NCBI RefSeq assembly: GCF_012933365.1
Contig: NZ_JABBVZ010000022.1
Coordinates: forward strand, 1 to 48,486
DNA: 48,486 nt
Direction of reading: 5' to 3'
DNA from: Sulfobacillus harzensis
GTDB taxonomy: Bacteria; Bacillota; Sulfobacillia; Sulfobacillales; Sulfobacillaceae
Both the position numbers and the translations under genes were made by a program. The notes under the pieces are model-generated. The model ran no database searches. It saw only the letters and a list, made by a program, of their open reading frames with translations, and had not been told where the DNA came from. Within the stretch, counting starts at the first letter, position 1. The number at the start of each line of letters is the position of its first letter. Shown piece by piece: positions 42,706 to 48,486 of the stretch.

Positions 42706-43879
42706 TCGATACGGACGGTTTGGTCCCTTTGGCGGGCGCTACGTGCCCGAGACGTTGATGCCGGCGGTGGAGGAATTGGACCAGGCCTATCGGGCGGCCA
42801 AACGCGATCCGAGTTTTCGGCGCGAGTTGGACGAGCTCTTAAAAAACTACGTGGGGCGGGCGACACCGCTTCGACGGGCAGATCGCATGAGCGAGGCGTT
42901 GGGGTTCGAAGTGTTTTTGAAGCGGGAGGACTTGAACCACACCGGAGCTCATAAAATTAACAACACCCTTGGGCAAGTTTTGCTGGCTCGGCGTATGGGC
43001 AAATCGCGCATCATAGCCGAGACCGGCGCAGGCCAGCATGGGGTGGCGACGGCAACGGCTGCGGCGCTATTTGGTTTGAAGGCTGAGATTTACATGGGCG
43101 AAGAGGACGTCCGCCGTCAAGCCCTTAACGTCTATCGCATGAAACTCTTGGGAGCCGAGGTGCACGCCGTGCAGTCCGGCACGCGAACGCTGAAGGATGC
43201 CACCAACGAAGCGATTCGCGATTGGGTGACCAATGTGCGTGATACTTTTTACGTCATCGGATCAGTGGTGGGACCGCATCCCTATCCGATGATGGTGCGC
43301 GACTTCCAGTCGGTCATCGGCAAGGAAGCACGTCGTCAGATGTTGGCGCTAGGTGGCCTTCCCAGCCACATTGTGGCGTCAGTAGGCGGAGGATCCAACA
43401 GCATGGGCATCTTTTATCCGTTCCGCAACGATCCGGTAGCCTTGATTGGCGTCGAGGCGGCAGGCAAGGGATTGGAGACCGGGCTGCATGCAGCCAGCAT
43501 TCAAGTGGCCGAACCCGGTATTCTCCACGGCAGCCTCAGCTATCTCTTGCAGGACGCGGATGGACAAATCAAGCCAGCCCACTCGATTTCGGCGGGGCTC
43601 GACTACCCTGGCGTGGGTCCGGAACATGCCTACTTTCACCACACCGGTCGGGCGCAGTATGTCGCCATCCGCGATGATCAAGCTTTGACGGCCTTTCACC
43701 AGCTGGCGCGCTGGGAGGGCATTATTCCCGCCTTGGAAAGCGCCCACGCCGTGGCTTGGGTGATGGAGGAGAGGGAGCGTCTTCAGCGTGCAGGAGCACG
43801 GGTGCTGATTAATCTTTCGGGCCGCGGCGACAAAGATGTGGATCAGGTGTTTCAGTATGAACAGGAGGGGCGCTTATGA
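42680..43879 (+). CDS. trpB: Tryptophan synthase beta chain
   Basis: This 399-residue PLP enzyme joins indole and serine. The PLP lysine is Lys92 in [10 protein letters not shown], the phosphate loop is [10 protein letters not shown], and the catalytic glutamate region is [10 protein letters not shown]. Its N terminus has [17 protein letters not shown], the TrpB1 form that pairs with TrpA. I chose the ATG at 42680, eight bases after GAGGAGG; the frame start at 42665 is less suitable. Confidence 0.96.
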   Translation: MATTKSVPDRYGRFGPFGGRYVPETLMPAVEELDQAYRAAKRDPSFRRELDELLKNYVGRATPLRRADRMSEALGFEVFLKREDLNHTGAHKINNTLGQVLLARRMGKSRIIAETGAGQHGVATATAAALFGLKAEIYMGEEDVRRQALNVYRMKLLGAEVHAVQSGTRTLKDATNEAIRDWVTNVRDTFYVIGSVVGPHPYPMMVRDFQSVIGKEARRQMLALGGLPSHIVASVGGGSNSMGIFYPFRNDPVALIGVEAAGKGLETGLHAASIQVAEPGILHGSLSYLLQDADGQIKPAHSISAGLDYPGVGPEHAYFHHTGRAQYVAIRDDQALTAFHQLARWEGIIPALESAHAVAWVMEERERLQRAGARVLINLSGRGDKDVDQVFQYEQEGRL

Positions 43880-44664
43880 GCACGCTGACTCAGGCTTTCC
43901 AAGCGGGCCGACCAGCCTTGATTCCGTATGTGACCGCCGGATATCCTGATCTCGGCCGTTTGCCGGGGCTAGTGCGGGCGCTGGCTGATGCAGGAGCCGA
44001 TATCATTGAAATCGGCATCCCTTTTTCGGACCCGTTGGCCGACGGTCCCGTGCTGCAAAAGGCCGCCACGGAGGCGTTAGAACGTGGAACGCGGGTCGAG
44101 GCGATTTTAGAGATGGTGGCTAAGGTGGCCCCTGCTGCGCCGCCCTTAGTCTTTCTCACATATATCAACCCGGTGTTTCATTACGGCATAGAGCGCTTTG
44201 CCACCGATGCACGCGCCGCGGGAATTCAAGGGCTGATTATTCCCGATCTGCCTTGGGTTGAGGGACGTGAAATGCGCCAGGCGGCGGAGTCCAGCGGGCT
44301 TTCGGTGATTCCGCTGGTGGCTCCGACCTCGACCGATGCCCATTTGAAGGCAATTCGCTCTGCTCGTGGTTTTGTCTATGGCGTATCGGTGACGGGAGTA
44401 ACCGGTATGCGCCAAAGTGTCGACCAAGGGGTGGAGCCCTTGGTGCGCCGCGTTAAGGCCGCCGTCAAGCTGCCGGTGGCGATTGGCTTTGGCATTTCCG
44501 GTCCGGAACAGGCGCATCGGGTAGGACAGGTGGCCGATGGCGTTATTGTCGGCAGTGCCTTGGTCAAAGCTATTCAGGATAACCCTGAGCGGGCCGAGGA
44601 GACTGCCTACACGTTCGTGCGGTCGCTGAGCACAGCGCTTCAAAATTTAGCGACGAAGGCTTGA
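43876..44664 (+). CDS. trpA: Tryptophan synthase alpha chain
   Basis: This 262-residue TIM barrel cleaves indole-glycerol phosphate and passes indole to TrpB. The catalytic Glu is in [17 protein letters not shown] and the catalytic Asp in [11 protein letters not shown]. The phosphate-binding GFGISGPEQ and [11 protein letters not shown] are near the C terminus. The ATG overlaps the trpB stop by four bases. The trpA stop codon lies inside the -35 hexamer of the next promoter. Confidence 0.95.
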   Translation: MSTLTQAFQAGRPALIPYVTAGYPDLGRLPGLVRALADAGADIIEIGIPFSDPLADGPVLQKAATEALERGTRVEAILEMVAKVAPAAPPLVFLTYINPVFHYGIERFATDARAAGIQGLIIPDLPWVEGREMRQAAESSGLSVIPLVAPTSTDAHLKAIRSARGFVYGVSVTGVTGMRQSVDQGVEPLVRRVKAAVKLPVAIGFGISGPEQAHRVGQVADGVIVGSALVKAIQDNPERAEETAYTFVRSLSTALQNLATKA

Positions 44665-44689
44665 CACTACTTTCCGAGTAGTGTAACAT
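44661..44689 (+). promoter_or_regulatory. Promoter of the aroF-tyrA-aroA operon, with palindromic spacer
   Basis: A perfect TTGACA (44661-44666), a 17-bp spacer and TAACAT (44684-44689) follow trpA directly. A perfect inverted repeat, ACACTAC-N7-GTAGTGT (44664-44684), fills the space between the two hexamers. It could be an operator or the RNA hairpin that ends the trp transcript; no U-tract follows. Confidence 0.65.
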
Positions 44690-44713
44690 GCGGAGAAATT
44701 CCATACCCTAAAG

Positions 44714-44957
44714 CGATGAACGGGAAGGGGTCCGGAGTACGAAAGCTCAGAGAGTCGGCGTTTGGTGCAAGCCGAACTTTCGTCCCGAGGCCGTACCCCC
44801 GGGAGTGTGCATCGAAATTGTCATCAAGAGTAGAGAATCCGGCATCCGGCCGTTATTCGGAGCAGCTGTGTTGGCAGCTGGCAGAGGGGGATCCCTACGG
44901 GGATTCACTTAGGGTGGTACCGCGAAGAAGCCTTCGTCCCTATTGGGATGGAGGCTT
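44714..44957 (+). promoter_or_regulatory. T-box riboswitch, probably tyrosine-type
   Basis: Stem I closes with CGATG (44714-44718) against CATCG (44810-44814). The AG-bulge region AGAGAGTCGGCG and loop TTTGGTGCAAG follow, and CGAAAG/CTTTCG (44740-44745, 44777-44782) forms the helix above the specifier loop. The best specifier is TAC at 44794-44796, just before CCCC, by analogy with the trp T-box and Bacillus tyrS. An alternative pairing of CGG with CCG would move it. The T-box core GGGTGGTACCGCG is at 44912-44924; UGGU suits a tRNA ending ACCA (Tyr or Phe). The terminator AAGCCTTCGTCCC / GGGATGGAGGCTT with TTTT ends at 44957-44959. Confidence 0.88.
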
Positions 44958-44959
44958 TT

Positions 44960-45856
44960 GTGTTGAGGGATGCAGTGAAGCCAGGAAGGGTGAGCCAGGT
45001 GGGAGCGACAGAGACAGCAGAAGCGGTGGTGTCCGCGCGTAAGCCATACAAGTTGGTAAGCCGGGATTTTCATCCCGACGATAGCGTCATCCAAGTAGGA
45101 CCGGTGGCGTTCGGCGGAGACAAGGTAATTGTCATGTCCGGCCCCTGTGCGGTGGAAAGCCGTGAACAATTAATGATGACGGCTGAATTCATGCAGCGCG
45201 TCGGGGTGCCGGTGATGCGGGGCGGTGCCTATAAACCCCGCACCTCGCCCTATAGCTTTCAGGGCATGCGCTTGGACGGGCTGAAGATGCTGGCGGAAGC
45301 GCGCGAACGCTATGGGGTCCTAATTGTGACCGAGGCGGTTGATCACGAGAGCCTTGCCAATGTCGCCGAATGGGCCGATATCGTCCAAATTGGCGCCCGC
45401 AACATGCAGAACTTTGAGCTGTTGAAGGCGGTTGGCCAGTGTGGTCGGCCGGTCCTGCTCAAGCGTGGCATGGCGGCTACCATCGATGAGTGGCTGTTGG
45501 CGGCCGAGTACATCGCCGCTCATGGCAACCTCAACATCATTCTCTGTGAGCGCGGAATCCGCACCTATGAAACGAAAACTCGCAACACGCTGGACATCAG
45601 CGCTGTCCCGGTGGTCAAGCAATTGAGCCATTTGCCGGTGGTGATTGATCCTTCGCATGCCGCCGGACAATGGCAATGGGTGTTGCCCTTAGCCCGCGCT
45701 GGAGTGGCGGCTGGCGCGGACGGACTGATTATTGAAACGCATCCTAACCCTGCCGAAGCTCTCTCCGACGGACCTCAGAGCCTCAATTTCCGGCACATGG
45801 AGGAATTGATGGAGGAAGTCGGCCGAGTGGCACGAGCCGTTGGGCGTACGTTGTGA
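44960..45856 (+). CDS. aroF: 3-deoxy-7-phosphoheptulonate synthase (DAHP synthase)
   Basis: This protein of about 298 residues is the first enzyme of the shikimate pathway. The core starts VIVMSGPCAVESREQL, followed by RGGAYKPRTSPYSFQGM, LLKRGMAATIDEWL, CERGIRTYET, and the metal/substrate site PSHAAGQW and HPNPAEALSDGPQSL, which is the type I-beta (AroA/KdsA-like) form. A 60-residue N-terminal part with KLVSRDFHPDDSVIQVG is the ferredoxin-like regulatory extension. The start is probably GTG 44960 or TTG 44963, since the only ribosome site, GGAGG at 44950-44954, is the 3' arm of the T-box terminator. ATG 44948 lies inside that arm and is unlikely. Confidence 0.93.
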   Translation: MLRDAVKPGRVSQVGATETAEAVVSARKPYKLVSRDFHPDDSVIQVGPVAFGGDKVIVMSGPCAVESREQLMMTAEFMQRVGVPVMRGGAYKPRTSPYSFQGMRLDGLKMLAEARERYGVLIVTEAVDHESLANVAEWADIVQIGARNMQNFELLKAVGQCGRPVLLKRGMAATIDEWLLAAEYIAAHGNLNIILCERGIRTYETKTRNTLDISAVPVVKQLSHLPVVIDPSHAAGQWQWVLPLARAGVAAGADGLIIETHPNPAEALSDGPQSLNFRHMEELMEEVGRVARAVGRTL

Positions 45857-46635
45857 AGGTTGGCATTGTCGGGGCTGGGTTGATTGGCGGCTCAATGGCC
45901 CGGCGTTTGGCCGACTGTCGAGTGCCGCTGTGGCTTGACGATGGCGATCCGGCCACGCGCCAGGCGCTTGAGGCTCTCCACCTGGGGGAGGTGCGGCCAT
46001 GGCAGGACTGGATTGCCGACGTCGATGCGGTCGTGTTGGCGGTGCCTACAGGCGTGGTGGGGCGTGTGGTGAATGCTCTCTTGCCCGTCATTAAGGACAA
46101 CACCTGGCTTGTCGATGTGTCCTCGGTGAAACGCCCGGTGGCTGAGGTGTTGCGTACGGCTGGGCAACGAGTGCCGGTGATGGCCTTGCACATCATGGCG
46201 GGGCGGGAAACCAGCGGTTTTTCCGCGTCCGACGCGAATCTCTTTCAAGGACGGCCAATGGCGGTGGTCGATATTGGGCTGGGATTTCCGGCGCCCGAGG
46301 CGGTGGCTTGGTGGCAGGAGCGGCTGGGGACCGAGCCGGCCAGCTATTGGAGTCTTGAGCAGCACGATGAACACATTGCGTGGGTCAGCCAACTTCCCTA
46401 TCTCGTGTCACGGGCGCTGCGAACGGTCGTAGAGACCCATGTTGGCGGCATGCCAGCCCTAGCGGGTCCGGGCTATCGGGACACGACGCGAGTCGGGGCC
46501 AGCTCCTTGAAAAATCTTGAGGATCTTTTGTGGGCCAATCGGGTCGAGTTGATGACGGCCCTGAATGTCATGGCATCGGAAATTGAAGGGTGGCGGGCCA
46601 TCCTGTCTCGAGGTGAACGTGGTTGCTTCAACTAA
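45853..46635 (+). CDS. tyrA: Prephenate dehydrogenase
   Basis: This 260-residue NAD(P)-dependent dehydrogenase makes 4-hydroxyphenylpyruvate for tyrosine. The Rossmann motif is VGIVGAGLIGGSMA, followed by DVDAVVLAVPTG, VDVSSVKRPVAE, and the catalytic-histidine block ALHIMAGRETSGF, in which the usual HPMAG reads HIMAG. It lacks the C-terminal ACT domain of Bacillus TyrA, so control may lie with AroF and the T-box. The GTG start overlaps the aroF stop (GTGA). Confidence 0.9.
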   Translation: MKVGIVGAGLIGGSMARRLADCRVPLWLDDGDPATRQALEALHLGEVRPWQDWIADVDAVVLAVPTGVVGRVVNALLPVIKDNTWLVDVSSVKRPVAEVLRTAGQRVPVMALHIMAGRETSGFSASDANLFQGRPMAVVDIGLGFPAPEAVAWWQERLGTEPASYWSLEQHDEHIAWVSQLPYLVSRALRTVVETHVGGMPALAGPGYRDTTRVGASSLKNLEDLLWANRVELMTALNVMASEIEGWRAILSRGERGCFN

Positions 46636-47897
46636 CTCCCTGGCCGGAGCACTTCAGCGCCTCCATCCGTGTTCCAGGCGATAAATCGATTACCCATCGC
46701 GGCATTCTCATGAGTGCCCTGGCCAACGGCGTCATGGAACTTACGGATTGGCTCGATGCAGCGGATACACGGGCTAGTCTTGGCCTGGTTCAGGCGATCG
46801 GAGTGGAGGTTCTGGAAGATCGGCCTGGCCTCCTACGGCTAAAGCGGAGCGGGGAGCTTCGAGAACCGCTCGGACCCATTGATTGTGGCAATTCCGGGAC
46901 CACCATGCGCTTGGGTGCGGGGCTCCTCAACGGGGTGGCGGGTTTGTCTGTGCTGATTGGCGATGAATCCTTGAGCCGGCGTCCTATGGCGCGAGTCGCT
47001 GATCCCCTTCGCGAGCTTGGTGGCGTGATTTTTACCCGTTCGTCGGGCACGGCACCCCTGGCCATTGTGGGGGGGAGATTAAGGGGCGGGCATGTGCGCC
47101 TAGCGATTGCCAGCGCTCAAGTCAAGTCCGCGTGTCTATTGGCTGGTTTGACGGCTGAAGAGCCGGTTTCAGTGAGGGAGCTTCTGGCCACGCGGGATCA
47201 TACGGAACGCATGATTCATGCCATGGGAGGACAAATCACGGTTCGGGGGCTTGAGGCCACGGTGCAGCCAGGGCGCCTTGAGGCTATAGCTTTTTCGGTG
47301 CCGGGTGATCCCAGTTCGGCGGCCTTTTGGGCTGCTATGGCCGCACTGCGTCCCGGGCGTCGGGTGGTGATTGAAAAGGTGCTCTTGAGTCCCGCTCGCA
47401 CGGGATTTTTTCGGGTGTTGGCCAACGCTGGCGCAACCGTCGAGCTGGTGGAAGAAGGAACGGTTCCGGAATCCTGGGGGCACATCGTGGTAACCGGGAA
47501 TACGCTCAAGGCCGTTCAAATCGATGCTCAGGATGTGCCGGCCATGGTGGATGAAGTCCCGCTCGTAGCACTATTAGCGACCCAGGCTCAGGGAATGTCA
47601 GAAATTCGGGGGGCTGAGGAGCTCCGCGTCAAGGAGAGCGATCGCATCCGGGTGACGACCCATATTCTTGAAACATTCGGGGCGGCCGTTCAAGAAAGGC
47701 CCGATGGATGGCGCATCGAGGGAGCGACTCCCTTGACCGGAGGTATGGTGGAGGCCGCTCAAGACCATCGGATGGCCATGTTGGCGGCGGTGGCCTCGAC
47801 CGTGACCACCGGTCCCGTGTCCCTCTCGGGTGAGGAGAGCGTGGCGATTAGCTATCCAGAATTTTTTCGCCAGTTTTTGGCCGTGAAGGGTGCATAG
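46623..47897 (+). CDS. aroA: 3-phosphoshikimate 1-carboxyvinyltransferase (EPSP synthase)
   Basis: This 424-residue enzyme makes EPSP from shikimate 3-phosphate and PEP. The first block, IRVPGDKSITHRGILMSALANG, has the conserved lysine. DCGNSGTTMRLGAGLL is the glyphosate-site region. Later come RPMARVADPLRELG, SAQVKSACLLAGL, PGDPSSAAFW, DEVPLVALLATQAQG and RVKESDRI. NSGTTMR with glycine and alanine at the usual sites suggests a class II-like enzyme, as in many Gram-positives, but this is not certain. The TTG start at 46623 has CGAGGTG upstream and lies inside tyrA (13-bp overlap). Confidence 0.95.
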   Translation: MLQLTPWPEHFSASIRVPGDKSITHRGILMSALANGVMELTDWLDAADTRASLGLVQAIGVEVLEDRPGLLRLKRSGELREPLGPIDCGNSGTTMRLGAGLLNGVAGLSVLIGDESLSRRPMARVADPLRELGGVIFTRSSGTAPLAIVGGRLRGGHVRLAIASAQVKSACLLAGLTAEEPVSVRELLATRDHTERMIHAMGGQITVRGLEATVQPGRLEAIAFSVPGDPSSAAFWAAMAALRPGRRVVIEKVLLSPARTGFFRVLANAGATVELVEEGTVPESWGHIVVTGNTLKAVQIDAQDVPAMVDEVPLVALLATQAQGMSEIRGAEELRVKESDRIRVTTHILETFGAAVQERPDGWRIEGATPLTGGMVEAAQDHRMAMLAAVASTVTTGPVSLSGEESVAISYPEFFRQFLAVKGA

Positions 47898-47976
47898 GCG
47901 GATCCGCTCTGGATCATACTGATCGCGGCGCCAACTGCTCCCAACGGTTGGTACCTTCCGGTTTCTCCTCTCCCAA

Positions 47977-48000
47977 GTAGCCCGCTCCCCGGCGGGCTAC
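47977..48000. terminator. Hairpin after the aroF-tyrA-aroA operon
   Basis: A perfect 9-bp stem GTAGCCCGC / GCGGGCTAC with a 6-base loop lies 80 bp after aroA. No T-run follows on either strand, so it may be a factor-assisted terminator or a target hairpin of the kind near which class C group II introns insert. Confidence 0.4.
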
Positions 48001-48411
48001 AGCCCGTGGGAGGACATGGATAGCCAAAGGAGCCGCCAAGCCGACTTGCCGGGCAACCCGAGCCCAGAGGACGCGCACCATAACAAGCTGATAACACGCC
48101 CGGTGAACGAGATACAGCTAATTCGCCGCTCAAGGATAACCGCGTTAGTCTGCCAGGGATGGCGGGAGCCACGGGAAAGGCCATACTGCACCACCGTCAA
48201 CGGATCCATGGTCACGAGGCCTGAATCCATCGTCTGTCCATAAGCCCAAGGCCCTAGGCAGATCAGCGGACAAATCCAACATCGTGGTGCTATGAGCGTG
48301 CGACGATACCCCTCAAAAGCATGCATCACCGTGGAGCTAGCTGGTAGGTAAAGAGGGGCCTCGGGGCTTGGCTGTGGTAGCGAGTGCCCCTTGAGCGCCC
48401 TCCTCCCCGTA
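48001..48411. other. Stretch with no supported gene
   Basis: No conserved protein is recognisable in any frame. Minus-strand frames are open over parts of it, but none starts with a good ribosome site or shows a family motif. It is probably the exon side or domain VI end of the group II intron at its right, plus the intergenic region after aroA. Confidence 0.4.
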
Positions 48412-48486
48412 GAACCGGACGTGCGCAATTTACGCATCCGGCTCCCCGATTTCGCACACGTTACACTGTCGGATGGACGACTCGCG
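48412..48486 (-). mobile_element. 3' part of a group II intron (domain V) running off the right edge
   Basis: On the minus strand, 48444 down to 48412 folds as intron domain V. An 8-bp lower helix GAGCCGGA/TCCGGTTC has the AGC triad and its G-U pair, a two-base CG bulge, then an upper helix TGCG/CGCA. These are the catalytic features of domain V. A frame entering from the right edge reads NVCEIGEPDA and stops at 48430-48432 inside domain V, like the ends of many intron-encoded proteins. The reverse transcriptase and the 5' part would lie beyond base 48486. Domain VI and the exact 3' splice site, at about 48365-48411, are not resolved. Confidence 0.75.

Noticed and set aside
47997-48437. Minus-strand frame of 146 codons at the right end
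   Set aside because: Its first codons lie in intron domain V, there is no ribosome site and no recognised family; the part after domain V lacks a good start.
1-48486. CRISPR arrays, tRNA, rRNA and prophage genes
   Set aside because: I looked for spaced repeats, tRNA-like cloverleafs, conserved rRNA blocks and phage structural proteins and saw none. A covariance search could still find a small RNA.

Overview
The window reads as chromosomal DNA of a spore-forming, probably acidophilic Gram-positive bacterium of the Sulfobacillus type. Spore formation is suggested by a 26-codon spoVM gene and a RemA regulator. The backbone gene order remA-rpoZ-coaBC-priA-fmt-rsmB-rlmN-prpC-prkC-rsgA-rpe-spoVM-(hslO)-rpmB-asp23-fakA-recG is the Bacillus/Clostridia cluster. 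Acidophily is inferred from a secreted glutamic (G1) peptidase homologue. The taxon is an inference from gene content and order; no rRNA or tRNA gene was seen.

Region 1 (1-5.4 kb): a minus-strand operon (nucleoside phosphorylase, azlC, azlD) runs into the first 35 codons of an FAD-dependent oxidoreductase cut off at about base 70, next to short repeats that look like the end of a mobile element. A LysE exporter faces it. A second minus-strand operon holds an MBL hydrolase, a HAD hydrolase and the G1 peptidase-like protein.

Region 2 (5.4-12 kb): glutamate synthase large subunit (gltB, plus strand) converges on proB-proA (minus strand). The gltB/MBL intergenic region and the proB leader share an identical 15-bp element that fits an arginine-repressor box, which points to linked control of glutamate and proline synthesis.

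Region 3 (12-20.8 kb): a P2A (calcium-type) P-type ATPase, dapF with a strong terminator, dedA, a three-gene unit (secreted LolA/RseB-like protein, ABC ATPase, ABC permease), then about 1.4 kb of a decayed minus-strand gene.

Region 4 (20.8-37.7 kb): the conserved housekeeping cluster. It holds the omega subunit, CoA synthesis, replication restart, initiator-tRNA formylation, rRNA methylation, the PP2C/PASTA-kinase pair, ribosome assembly, SpoVM, Hsp33 (carrying a one-base frameshift), L28, Asp23, FakA and RecG. gmk and def, usually inside this cluster, are missing from it.

Region 5 (37.7-47.9 kb): aromatic amino-acid synthesis. A tryptophan-type T-box controls trpEGDCFBA. A second T-box, probably tyrosine-type, controls aroF-tyrA-aroA. 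Each has its own TTGACA-17-TAnnnT promoter.

Region 6 (47.9 kb to the end): a hairpin after aroA, some 400 bp with no gene I can support, and the catalytic domain V of a minus-strand group II intron whose body lies beyond the right edge. Nothing here amounts to a wholly new system. The best leads are the AUC start of prpC, the hslO frameshift, the shared ARG-like boxes, the palindrome inside the aro promoter, the altered motifs in CoaBC, and the truncated genes at the left edge and near 20 kb.
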